A stretch of DNA of 39,930 bases from Polyangiaceae bacterium (lineage in GTDB: Bacteria; Myxococcota_A; Polyangia; Polyangiales; Polyangiaceae). The notes beneath the pieces are model-generated. The model was given only the letters and a program-made list of their open reading frames with translations, ran no database searches and was not told where the DNA came from. Where the stretch lies: NCBI GenBank assembly GCA_029261965.1, contig JAJDAH010000480.1, forward strand, positions 1 to 39,930. Direction: 5' to 3'. Positions 11,748-19,787 of the stretch are shown one piece after another (within the stretch, counting starts at the first letter, position 1; each line of letters opens with the position of its first letter). A program made the translations under genes and the position numbers.

Positions 11748-12680
11748 TCAGAACGTCGCGATCTCGAGCTCGGGGCCCGCGCTCACCTCGACACGCTCGC
11801 TTTTCAGCAGATCGCCGTCGAGCACGTAGGGCCCGGGCCGTTCCCCGAAATCGACAGCGAATTTCCCGACCAAGTCGTCGAAATTGCCGGGACCGACGAG
11901 GGGTCGACCGAGCAACACGCGCCAGCACTGGGGACCGAGATGCCGACTTCGAAGCGGCGACGCCACGAGATGGGGCCGCTCGGCACGTTCCCCGCCGCGG
12001 TGGGTCACCCGCATGTGGAGTCCCAGATCTCGCATCACGGATGAGACGATCAGGCTGTAGCCCGCCGCCGGCAGCACCTGGCCGTCGACCTCGAGGCGGC
12101 ATGCCAGCGGATCGAGGACCTTCGTCGCGAGCTCGCTAGTCGTGAACGAACCGACGAAGATGCGCGCGACGAGCCGGGCGGCGGTTTTGGTGCCGCCGGC
12201 TCCCGCGGCGTAGTACTCGACGAAAAACCGCGCGACGAGGCCCGTTCCAAAAATGAAGCCGATTCGCCGGGAGCCATCGCGCTCGGTCACTCGAAGGCTC
12301 GCGCGCGATTGCGTCGCGAGCGACTGGGGGGCGGAGGTCGCACGCTTCACGGTCGCGAGCAGGCTGGCCCGATGACCGAAGTTTCTCGCGGTCGTCGCTA
12401 CGGTCCCGCCGGGAGCAAAAACGAATTGTGGAAGTCGTCGGGCGGCGCGAGCTTCGTCGAACGCGGTGACCCCGGCCATGAAGGTGCCATCGCCCCCGCA
12501 AAGGACCACGAGCGGGCTCGGATCAGAATCGACCACACGCTCGGCAACGTCGGCGAGCTCGGCGAGGGTGCGCGTCGGCCAGACCGGTGCGTCGAGGGCT
12601 GCCGCGCGGACTTTCGGCAGCAACTCCGCCCGGCGCCGGAACTTCTCCGCGTTCGTGTTGACGACGATGTGGACAGCCAC
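11748..12680 (-). CDS. Diacylglycerol/sphingosine kinase-like lipid kinase
   Basis: 310 residues, GTG start. The DAGK catalytic domain is shown by IVVNTNA at the N-terminus, the nucleotide-binding GGDGT (residues 62-66) and the downstream APGGTVATTARNFG segment. The C-terminal half is the usual beta-sandwich. Such YegS/DgkB-type enzymes phosphorylate diacylglycerol or other lipids at the membrane and recycle lipid headgroups; the exact substrate cannot be read from the sequence. It ends 36 bp from pyrG, and its start is only 22 bp from the divergent lipoprotein gene, so promoters must lie in the coding starts. Confidence 0.87.
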   Translation of the reverse strand: MAVHIVVNTNAEKFRRRAELLPKVRAAALDAPVWPTRTLAELADVAERVVDSDPSPLVVLCGGDGTFMAGVTAFDEARAARRLPQFVFAPGGTVATTARNFGHRASLLATVKRATSAPQSLATQSRASLRVTERDGSRRIGFIFGTGLVARFFVEYYAAGAGGTKTAARLVARIFVGSFTTSELATKVLDPLACRLEVDGQVLPAAGYSLIVSSVMRDLGLHMRVTHRGGERAERPHLVASPLRSRHLGPQCWRVLLGRPLVGPGNFDDLVGKFAVDFGERPGPYVLDGDLLKSERVEVSAGPELEIATF

Positions 12681-12702
12681 AGGCCTGTGCTATCACCAAC
12701 CC

Positions 12703-14001
12703 GTGCGCCGACGCTTCGGATTGATCCTGGTCGCGGTGTGGCTTCCGATCGCGGGGCTTTCGGCGGGCTGCGCGCGGTCGGGCGTGATCGATGCCGCCCT
12801 CGATGGTGACCTGGCGACCCTGAAGCGCGAGGTTGCCTCCGCGCAGGAAAAAGGCCAGCTCGAACGCGAGGATGTGGAGAAGCTCGCCGAGGCCGTCGCC
12901 GGGCGCGAGGTGCGGTCGACCGAAGGTGAGCCAGCGATCGACCGAATCAACCGGGCGCGCGCATGCGTTCGCCCCCTGGCCCGTGTGCTGCGCGACCGCG
13001 CAAAAAAGTCCGACGATGCCGCAGCAGCCGCGGCGCTCGTGCTCGCCGACGCTGGCATGCTCGACCGGGCCGCCGCCCTGGAGCAGCACGCGGATTCGCT
13101 GAGCGGCCCGTGGCGTGCGGTGGCTGCGCGCGTATCGTCGACCCCCGAAGACGCGGCGCGACGGCGCCCTCTATTCGCCGATCCCGACGAGCGCGTGCGA
13201 CGCGCCGCGCTCCAGGCTGCGGTGGAAGCTCGAGACCCCGGAGATCTCGAAGCCCTGCTCGAAGCCGCACGGCTCGATCCCGATCCTCTGAACCGCAGCG
13301 TCGCGACCCGCGCCGTCGGCGCCGTCGGTGGCGAGCGCGCAGTGCTCGGATTGAAGGACCAATGGGCGCGAGCCGACCAGACGACCAAGGTCACCATCGT
13401 CGCCGCTTGGGGCATGCCTGCGGCCTGGAAGACCGGCGGAGAGCGCGAGCTCTTGTGGGCCGCCGAACGCACCAAGAATCTTCCGGCGCTCGCGGCGGCG
13501 GAGGAGCTGATGCGCCACGGTGCACCTTCGGCCGAAGTGGGCGTCGCCCTGTTGGCCCGCGGGATCCGCGACGGCACGTTTGCCGAGCGCTCGGTGGCCG
13601 CCCGTGTGGCGCCTCTCGACGGCCCGGGCGTGCTCGAAGCGCTGGAGAAGGCTGCCAAGGACAAGGAGCAAGACGTTCAGGTGATCGCGCTTGCCCGGCT
13701 TTTGGACGACAACGGCCATCACCAGAGCTCGATCGCCGAGCTCAGGAAAATCGCCAAGAGCGAGGGGGACCGGGCTCGTCGTGCGCGCGCTGCCTTGGCG
13801 GCTGCAGGCGACTCGTCCGTACGCCCATATCTCGTGAAGTACCTGGCTTCGAAGAGTCCTGGAGAGCGGAAAATGGGCGCCGTCGGCCTTTTGCGCCTCG
13901 GTGACTACGCCAAAGCGGCCTCGGTGCTGGCCGACACGAATCCCCGGATCCGCATGGAAGTCGCCTGCACGGTGCTGGCCAGGCGCCCCAGCCGTCGCTG
14001 A
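12703..14001 (+). CDS. HEAT-like repeat lipoprotein
   Basis: 432 residues from the GTG at 12703, chosen because it begins a lipoprotein signal (basic RRRFG, hydrophobic core, LSAGC). An upstream ATG at 12466 would run antisense through the lipid kinase and is rejected. The rest is Ala/Arg/Glu-rich helical sequence with HEAT-like repeat features such as RRAALQAAVEARDPGDLEAL and LNRSVATRAVGAVGGERAV. HEAT-type lipoproteins act as scaffolds; no enzyme motif is seen. TATCAC lies 6 nt before the start and there is no Shine-Dalgarno sequence, so the mRNA may be leaderless. A strong terminator follows. Confidence 0.75.
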   Translation: MRRRFGLILVAVWLPIAGLSAGCARSGVIDAALDGDLATLKREVASAQEKGQLEREDVEKLAEAVAGREVRSTEGEPAIDRINRARACVRPLARVLRDRAKKSDDAAAAAALVLADAGMLDRAAALEQHADSLSGPWRAVAARVSSTPEDAARRRPLFADPDERVRRAALQAAVEARDPGDLEALLEAARLDPDPLNRSVATRAVGAVGGERAVLGLKDQWARADQTTKVTIVAAWGMPAAWKTGGERELLWAAERTKNLPALAAAEELMRHGAPSAEVGVALLARGIRDGTFAERSVAARVAPLDGPGVLEALEKAAKDKEQDVQVIALARLLDDNGHHQSSIAELRKIAKSEGDRARRARAALAAAGDSSVRPYLVKYLASKSPGERKMGAVGLLRLGDYAKAASVLADTNPRIRMEVACTVLARRPSRR

Positions 14002-14028
14002 AAAGGGGCTCGCACAGGCCCCTTTTTT
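14001..14028 (+). terminator. Rho-independent terminator after the HEAT-like lipoprotein gene
   Basis: AAAAGGGGC (14001-14009) pairs perfectly with GCCCCTTTT (14018-14026) around an 8-nt loop and runs into six T residues (14023-14028). The stop codon's last base is the first base of the stem. Confidence 0.9.
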
Positions 14029-14070
14029 CGCCTGTCGGCGATTCCGCGGTCGAGCTCTTCCCCGGGACCG

Positions 14071-14098
14071 TTGATATCACGGCCCGGAATCGTGTAAA
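14071..14098 (+). promoter_or_regulatory. Candidate sigma70-like promoter for tatT
   Basis: TTGATA (14071-14076), 16 nt, then TGTAAA (14093-14098), 11 nt before the ATG at 14110. A GGAG sequence sits 2 nt before the ATG, too close to be an ideal ribosome site. By-eye match only. Confidence 0.5.
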
Positions 14099-14109
14099 TC
14101 CGCGGAGCG

Positions 14110-15045
14110 ATGCGATTATTTCGAGTGCTGGCAACGGCGCTGCTCGGCGGCGCTTTGACGGTGGGGGCGAGCGGGTGTCTGAAGAAGGCACTCGTCAACG
14201 GACAGATCAAGAGCACCCGCGATGGGTCGGCTGCGCTCAACACGCTGCACGACTGGGAGGTCGCGCGGGCGGCGGGTCAAGCCGGTCTCGGCACGCTCGA
14301 GGGCATGCACTCGCTGGCCCCCGAGAACGTCGACGCTCTGTTCATGCTCACCCGCGGTTGGGGTGGCGCGACATTCGGATTCACCGAAGACGACTACGAA
14401 GCGGCGCTCGCCAGAGGCAACGACGTCGAAGCCGAGTATCACCTCGCGCGTTCGCGCGCCGGTTGGAACCGCGCGGTGCACTATGGTGTCGAGCTGCTCG
14501 GGCACTACGCGCTCGGTTTCCAGGACGCGAAAAGAAACGTGAGCACGATGAGGGCGTGGGTCGTGGAAAACTTCAACGATCCGGAGTTGGCGGAGGACCT
14601 CGTTTGGGTCGGCTACGCCTGGATCGGGCGCGTAGCTTCCTCCTCGGACATGCCTGAATTCGTCGGCGAGCTCTACGTCGGCGTCGAGCTCGTCAAGCGA
14701 AGCGTCGAGCTCGACCCGAAGGTCGCCCACGGAACGGGCCATACGATCCTCGGCGCGTATCACGCGCGGACCGCGCAATCCGAGCTCGAGGACAGCAAGA
14801 AACATTTCGACATGGCCATGAAGGTCAATGGCGGGAAGTTTCTCGCCACCCCACTCAACTTCGCCACGCGCTACTACTGCGCCAAGCGCGACAAGGCGAC
14901 GTGGGAAAAAATGCTCAACGACGTGCTCGCGCACCCCGACGACCTTCCGGAAGCGCGCTTGCAGAACACCATCGCCAAACGAAGGGCGCGGCGGTACCTG
15001 ACCCACCCCGACGTCTTCACCGAGAACTGCGGCTTCGATCTCTGA
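14110..15045 (+). CDS. tatT: TatT-family TRAP transporter-associated TPR lipoprotein
   Basis: 311-residue lipoprotein (lipobox ASGC, Cys23) matching the TatT family, the T component of TRAP systems first described in Treponema. These TPR-like proteins form a trimer with a pore, bind the TRAP receptor (P component) and are thought to pass ligand to it. Recognisable features are the N-terminal ANGQ-like segment (LVNGQIKSTRDGSAAL), ENVDALFMLTRGWGGATFGF, and long helical repeats through residue 300. The adjacent DctP, DctQ and DctM genes complete the system. It ends 252 bp before the receptor gene; that gap holds no gene. Confidence 0.88.
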   Translation: MRLFRVLATALLGGALTVGASGCLKKALVNGQIKSTRDGSAALNTLHDWEVARAAGQAGLGTLEGMHSLAPENVDALFMLTRGWGGATFGFTEDDYEAALARGNDVEAEYHLARSRAGWNRAVHYGVELLGHYALGFQDAKRNVSTMRAWVVENFNDPELAEDLVWVGYAWIGRVASSSDMPEFVGELYVGVELVKRSVELDPKVAHGTGHTILGAYHARTAQSELEDSKKHFDMAMKVNGGKFLATPLNFATRYYCAKRDKATWEKMLNDVLAHPDDLPEARLQNTIAKRRARRYLTHPDVFTENCGFDL

Positions 15046-15297
15046 TCGGGGTTTCAGGTACTCACGGTGCCGGGCCACCGACGTGCCCCGCAAAATCGCT
15101 CCCTCAGACCCACGCAAGTGGCTGAATTTCAGTCGGTTTTCTGGTTTTTCCCGTGAACAGGGACGCAACTTTTATCCTCGGTCATTGATCTGATTCAGCC
15201 GCTCGACCGTCTCACTTGGGGCCGGTTCTCGGTCCCCCATTCATCACCGCTTTTTTTGAACAGCTCGCAGCACCGCACCATGAAGGAGTCCAAGCCC

Positions 15298-16281
15298 ATG
15301 ATTCGTAAGCTGAGCGCAGCAGTACTCGCCGCGTCATTCGTTCTCGCCGGCACCGTCAGCGAGGCCGAAGCCGCAACCAAGGTGAAGCTCGCCACGCTCG
15401 CGCCGAAGCGCAGTCCGTGGGGCAAGGTCTTCACCACCTGGTCGAAGGCCGTGAAGAAGATGACCAAGGGTGGTGTCGACGTCACCTGGTACTGGAACGG
15501 AACCGCGGGCCCGGAGAAGGGCGTAGTCGGCAAGATCAAGTCCGGCCAGCTTCACGGTGCGGCGATCACCGCCGTCGGGCTTTCGGCCATCTACAAGCCG
15601 ATTCTGGCGCTTCAGTTCCCCGGCGCCTTCAAGACGTGGGCGGACCTCGACGCGGCGCGCGCCAAGCTGGCGCCCGACTTCGAAGCGGCCGTCAAGGCCG
15701 AAAACTTCATGATCACGGGTTGGGGTGACGTCGGCATCGGCCGTGTGATGAGCAAGGGGTTCTTCGTCAAGCATCCGAACGACCTCAAAGGCAAGAAGCC
15801 CGCGGCAATTCGCGACGACATCATCGCGCCGAAAATCTACGAGGTCATCGGCGGAGTCACCCCGGTGCCCGGATCGGTCACGGAGTTCCTGCCCAAGCTC
15901 AACAGCGGCGAGATCAACGTGATGAACACGCCGTCGCTCGCGGCCGAGCAGCTCCAATGGGCCTCTCGCCTCGACCACATCAACACCAATGCCACATACT
16001 TCGGCATCGGCGCCGTCGTGATGAGCAAGAAGGCGCTCAACAACCTGCCCGCCGACCAGCGCGACATCCTGCTGAAGACCGGCAAGAAGGCGGCCAAGGC
16101 GCTGACGCGCCGCATTCGCAAGGCTGACGATCAGGCCTTCGACCGGCTGAAGAAGAAGATGAAGGTCCACGACGCGACGCAGTCGGAGAAAGATGCCTGG
16201 AACAAGGTGTTCAAGGCCGCCTGCGGCCGGCTCAAGGGCGCGATTCCCGGCAAGGTGCTGAGCGACATCGGCGCCTGCTGA
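15298..16281 (+). CDS. dctP: TRAP transporter substrate-binding protein DctP/TatP
   Basis: 327-residue periplasmic TRAP receptor. Signal peptide about residues 1-25 (cleavage near AEAAT), then KVKLATLAPKRSPWGKVF, typical of the DctP N-terminal lobe. The region around MSKGFFVKHPNDLKGKKPAAIRD corresponds to the segment that in classical DctP proteins contains the carboxylate-gripping Arg. The ATG at 15298 is chosen: AAGGAG lies 9 nt upstream (15283-15288) and the signal peptide begins here; a TTG at 15256 is less likely. Next to TatT, it is the P component of a TPAT system. The substrate is unknown. A strong terminator separates it from the permease genes. Confidence 0.92.
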   Translation: MIRKLSAAVLAASFVLAGTVSEAEAATKVKLATLAPKRSPWGKVFTTWSKAVKKMTKGGVDVTWYWNGTAGPEKGVVGKIKSGQLHGAAITAVGLSAIYKPILALQFPGAFKTWADLDAARAKLAPDFEAAVKAENFMITGWGDVGIGRVMSKGFFVKHPNDLKGKKPAAIRDDIIAPKIYEVIGGVTPVPGSVTEFLPKLNSGEINVMNTPSLAAEQLQWASRLDHINTNATYFGIGAVVMSKKALNNLPADQRDILLKTGKKAAKALTRRIRKADDQAFDRLKKKMKVHDATQSEKDAWNKVFKAACGRLKGAIPGKVLSDIGAC

Positions 16282-16307
16282 GAGCCCGCGACCGCACAAA
16301 AGCAGCC

Positions 16308-16342
16308 CGAGCCGGCCCCCCCATGGGCCGGCTCGAGTCTTT
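16308..16342 (+). terminator. Intra-operon terminator between dctP and dctQ
   Basis: CGAGCCGGCCC (16308-16318) pairs perfectly with GGGCCGGCTCG (16325-16335) around a 6-nt loop and is followed by AGTCTTTTGT. It would limit read-through from the receptor gene into the permease genes, giving more receptor than permease. Confidence 0.8.
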
Positions 16343-16472
16343 TGTATGCACGAGCTCGGACTCGCGCAGGCGCGCGGGGCCCGTCGACCAGTCAGCCGGG
16401 GCGAGGCCCATGGGCCCTCCTGCGCTTAGGTAATGACGGACGGCGTCAATTTCGGCATAAAGTCGGCTGCCC

Positions 16473-18095
16473 ATGGCCGGCGACGAGCGCGACGATGCCG
16501 ACGACGGCTCGGAGGAGGACGCGGGGAAGGACCCCGAGCCGACCGCCGAGGAGTCGAGCGGCAATAGCGACGAAGGGGACCGGCAGAAACCGGCGGCCTG
16601 GGGGCGCCCGCTCGTGCGACTGGACGAGTCGTGGACGAAGTTCGAGGCGTGGCTCTGCGTCGTCGTGCTCATCCTCGAAATCGTCTCGCTGAGCGCGTGG
16701 GTCGTGCTCAAGGGCATGAGCTCGCCGCCCGGCAGCGGGAGTAACGCTGGAGTCGTCTTTCGCGCCATCTTCGCAGCGCTCTTTCTCGGGCTCGGCGCCT
16801 ACTACGTGCTCAAGAAGCAGGGCGTCATGGCCCAGCGAATCGGGGCCATCGCCGGGATCTTCATCGGCATCTATACGGCGAAGTACTGGTCCAACGTCGG
16901 GGTCGACTACGCCTCCAACCTGCTCAACTGGTACCAGCAGGCGTCGTTCTTGACGCTGCTCGGTGGGCTGCGGGGCGTCGGCACGCGCCTCACCCTGATG
17001 TTGGCGCTGCTCGGTGGCTCGTTGGCGACCGCCGCGGGCAAGCACATCACGATCGACTTGGTCACGCGATTCATCAGCCCCAAGGCGCGAGTGCCCGTCG
17101 TGCTGATCGGTTGGGTCGGAGCGGCAATGGTTTGTTTGTCGGCCTCCTGGGGGTTCTTCGATCACATCGCCATCGAGAACTTCGGGGCGCGCGCTGACGC
17201 GAAGCCGGGGGAAAAGGTCGAAGCCGTCTACGACGAAATCGGCGAGCACTTTTTCATCGCGCGAAAACAGATCAAGCTCGACCTCAAGAGCACGCCGCAC
17301 ATCGTCTTCAAGAACGAGCCTTATTCCGGGTGGTTCACCGGCGCTGAGTGGAATCAGTGGCTCGACGACGAGGATTTCGCCGAACGCTACGGGAAAGAGA
17401 AAATCGACGGCCTCAAGGTGGAGCCAGACGAGCTGCGGTCCCCCATCTTGGTCGTGCCGGGCAAGGGCGAGCCGCGCGGTGAGCTGATCCACGCGGCAAA
17501 CCTCGTGTTTCCGCTGGGCCTGCTGATCATCGCCTTGCGCTTCTTGCTGCGGTCGCTCTTGGTGGTGAGCCGTCACGTCGGCATCGACTCCGAGTCCGAG
17601 GACGATCACTTCGACTCGTCGAGCGAGGGCAACGGCGGAGACGACGACGACGACGACGACGACGACGACAGGGAACCGGACAGCGCGAAGAAGAAGGACG
17701 TCAAAGACAAGTCCGATCCAGAACCCAAGGACAAGAAGCAACCGGACGAAACGGACGAAAAAGAGGCCGACGACGACAAGAAGACCGACGACAAGGCCGA
17801 CGACGAGAAGGCGGACGACAAGAAGGCCGACGACGAGAAGGCCGACGACAAGAAGGCCGACGACGAGAAGGCGGACGACGAGAAGGCCGACGACAAGAAG
17901 GCCGACGACAAGAAGGCCGACGACAAGAAGGCGGACGACGAGAAGGCGGACGACGAGAAGGCCGACGACAAGAAGGCCGACGACAAGAAGGCGGACGACG
18001 AGAAGGCCGACGACAAGAAGGCCGACGACGAGAAGGCCGACGACAAGAAGGCCGACGACAAGAAGGCCGACGACAAGAAGGCGGAGAAAGAATGA
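16473..18095 (+). CDS. dctQ: TRAP transporter small permease DctQ with inserted soluble domain and long charged tail
   Basis: 540 residues, against about 160-220 for ordinary DctQ. Order: acidic N-terminus (1-45), hydrophobic helices near 57-80, 90-112 and 120-140, then the DctQ-like core with RGVGTRLTLMLALLGGSLATAAGKHITIDLV and a following helix; a soluble segment of about 100 residues (roughly 228-335); a further helix (about 340-365); and an Asp/Lys/Glu tail of about 170 residues that ends in 19 units of ADDKK or ADDEK. The ATG at 16473 is used; CATAAA lies 11 nt upstream and no Shine-Dalgarno is seen. Its stop overlaps the dctM start (ATGA), so the two permease subunits are coupled. Confidence 0.82.
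   Translation: MAGDERDDADDGSEEDAGKDPEPTAEESSGNSDEGDRQKPAAWGRPLVRLDESWTKFEAWLCVVVLILEIVSLSAWVVLKGMSSPPGSGSNAGVVFRAIFAALFLGLGAYYVLKKQGVMAQRIGAIAGIFIGIYTAKYWSNVGVDYASNLLNWYQQASFLTLLGGLRGVGTRLTLMLALLGGSLATAAGKHITIDLVTRFISPKARVPVVLIGWVGAAMVCLSASWGFFDHIAIENFGARADAKPGEKVEAVYDEIGEHFFIARKQIKLDLKSTPHIVFKNEPYSGWFTGAEWNQWLDDEDFAERYGKEKIDGLKVEPDELRSPILVVPGKGEPRGELIHAANLVFPLGLLIIALRFLLRSLLVVSRHVGIDSESEDDHFDSSSEGNGGDDDDDDDDDDREPDSAKKKDVKDKSDPEPKDKKQPDETDEKEADDDKKTDDKADDEKADDKKADDEKADDKKADDEKADDEKADDKKADDKKADDKKADDEKADDEKADDKKADDKKADDEKADDKKADDEKADDKKADDKKADDKKAEKE
17796..18080 (+). repeat. 19 tandem 15-bp coding repeats (ADDKK/ADDEK) in dctQ
   Basis: Nineteen in-frame 15-bp units of the form GC(C/G)-GAC-GAC-(A/G)AG-AAG, differing mainly at the wobble base of Ala and in the Lys/Glu choice at position 4. 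The order by unit is E K E K E E K K K E E K K E K E K K K. Near-identity of the DNA suggests expansion by slippage or unequal recombination. Confidence 0.95.
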
Positions 18096-19777
18096 TCATT
18101 CTTCTCTTCGTTCTGGTTTTTGCTCTGATCGGCGCACCCGTGTTCGCCGTCATGGCGGGCACCACCGAGCTCTCCTGGCTGCTCCACGACAACGAGGAGC
18201 TGCGCTTCGTCCGGTTCCTGGCGCCCGATGTTCTCGACGAGCGCTTCGCCGGATCGCCGATTTTGGTCACGGTGCCGCTCTTTACTTTCATCGGCTATGT
18301 CATGGCCGAGAGCCAGACCCCGAGCCGCATCGTTCGGGCGTCGAATGCGTTCTTCGGGTGGATGCCGGGCGGCCTGGCCATCGTGTGCATCTTCGCGAGC
18401 GCGTTCTTCACGACACTGACCGGCGGAAGCGCGGTCACCATCGTGGCCATCGGCGGGTTGCTCTATCCCGCGTTGCGCAAAAAAGGCTACGCCGAGGACT
18501 ATTCCCTCGGTCTCGTCATGACCGGCGGCAGCTTGGGACTGTTGCTACCGCCGTCGCTGCCGATTCTCGTGTACTCGCTCGTTGCGGGTATCGACTTCAC
18601 CAAAGCCTTCAAGGCCGGGATCATTCCCGGTTTCATGGTCATCGCGCTGTTGGGCATCCACGCCGGCTACATCGGCATCAAGCAGAAGATCCCGCTGACC
18701 CGGCCGGACTTCCGCGAAATGGGCGCCGCGATGTGGATGATGAAGTGGGAGATGGGCATTCCCGTCCTCATTCTCGGCGGGCTGATGACCGGCCTCACGG
18801 GCATCGACGAAGTTGCCGCCCTGGCCGCCCTGTACGTCTGGATCATCGAGGTCTACGTCTACAAAGACCTCAAGTTCAAAGATCTCACGCGCATCGCCAA
18901 GAACTCCATGGCGCTCGCCGGCGCCGTGCTGCTCATCATGAGCATGGCCATGGCGCTGACGAACTTCATCATCAGCGAGCAGATCCCGAGCAAGATCTTC
19001 GAATGGGTCACGTCGATGGGCGTGACCGAACGGTGGCACTTCCTGATCACCCTGAACATCTTCCTCTACATCCAGGGCATGGTCATGGATGGGTTCAGCG
19101 CAATCCTCGTCGCCGTGCCGCTGTTGATCCCGTTCGCTGCGAAGTTCGAGCTGTCGCCTTTCCACCTGGCAATGATGTTCCTCTTGAACCTCGAGATTGC
19201 CTACCTGAGCCCGCCGCTCGGCCAGAACTTGTTCGTGGCGAGCTTCCGGTTCAACCGGCCGATGATTTCGCTGTATCGGATCGCCGTTCCATTCATCGCG
19301 ATCCTCCTCGTCGGGCTGGTTCTGCTGATGACAGTGCCCCAGCTTTCCACCGTCGCCGTCGAGGGCGACATCGCCCTCAGCCGCGCTCAAGCCGCGCGCT
19401 ACAACGAGCCTCCACGAGAAGCGTGGTTGATGCAGTGCGTGCAAGAGGACCGAAACAATCCGCTTCCGTGCACCGACGAGGACCGTGACAAGTTCGGCAG
19501 TGGAACCGACATCGGCCTCAAGATCGAAGAGCCCGAAGACGATCTCGAGGACGAAGACAGCGACGGGACTGATGGGGACTCGATGGACGAGCTCGAAAGA
19601 GACCTCATGGGCGAGGACGACGACGACGGCAGCGAGAGTGATAGCCTCGACGAGCTCGAAAAAGACTTGATGGGCGAAGACGACGACGAGGACGACGAAG
19701 AGAAAGACGACGGGGACGATGCCCTCGACTCCGACAACCTCGACGACCTCGAAGACGAGCTCATGAAGGACGATTGA
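18092..19777 (+). CDS. dctM: TRAP transporter large permease DctM with repeated acidic C-terminal tail
   Basis: 561 residues; residues 1 to about 415 are the DctM ion-transporter-type core with about 11-12 helices, including FFTTLTGGSAVTIVAIGGLLYP and GGSLGLLLPPSLPILVYSL, which match the family's signature loops. DctM drives sodium- or proton-coupled uptake of the ligand delivered by the receptor. The core is followed by a short segment with two Cys and then about 85 acidic residues containing three copies of a DELEKDLM-like motif. Ordinary DctM ends after the last helix at about 425-430. Its neighbours make it the permease of the TPAT system. Confidence 0.92.
   Translation: MIILLFVLVFALIGAPVFAVMAGTTELSWLLHDNEELRFVRFLAPDVLDERFAGSPILVTVPLFTFIGYVMAESQTPSRIVRASNAFFGWMPGGLAIVCIFASAFFTTLTGGSAVTIVAIGGLLYPALRKKGYAEDYSLGLVMTGGSLGLLLPPSLPILVYSLVAGIDFTKAFKAGIIPGFMVIALLGIHAGYIGIKQKIPLTRPDFREMGAAMWMMKWEMGIPVLILGGLMTGLTGIDEVAALAALYVWIIEVYVYKDLKFKDLTRIAKNSMALAGAVLLIMSMAMALTNFIISEQIPSKIFEWVTSMGVTERWHFLITLNIFLYIQGMVMDGFSAILVAVPLLIPFAAKFELSPFHLAMMFLLNLEIAYLSPPLGQNLFVASFRFNRPMISLYRIAVPFIAILLVGLVLLMTVPQLSTVAVEGDIALSRAQAARYNEPPREAWLMQCVQEDRNNPLPCTDEDRDKFGSGTDIGLKIEEPEDDLEDEDSDGTDGDSMDELERDLMGEDDDDGSESDSLDELEKDLMGEDDDEDDEEKDDGDDALDSDNLDDLEDELMKDD
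19577..19774 (+). repeat. Three repeats of a DS-x-DELE-x-DLM motif in the DctM tail
   Basis: Copies start at 19577 (DSMDELERDLM), 19640 (DSLDELEKDLM) and 19727 (DSDNLDDLEDELM), separated by Asp/Glu-rich spacers; the first two continue GEDDDD or GEDDDE. The hydrophobic residues (M/L, L, L, M) would line one side of a short helix. Confidence 0.85.
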
Positions 19778-19787
19778 CGCTTCGGGG

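Noticed and set aside
12466-12702. Upstream start of the HEAT-like lipoprotein
   Set aside because: It would run antisense through the lipid kinase and remove the lipoprotein signal from the N-terminus.
17796-18080. Repeat array as a CRISPR
   Set aside because: Units are directly adjacent 15-bp in-frame codons without spacers, and they encode protein.
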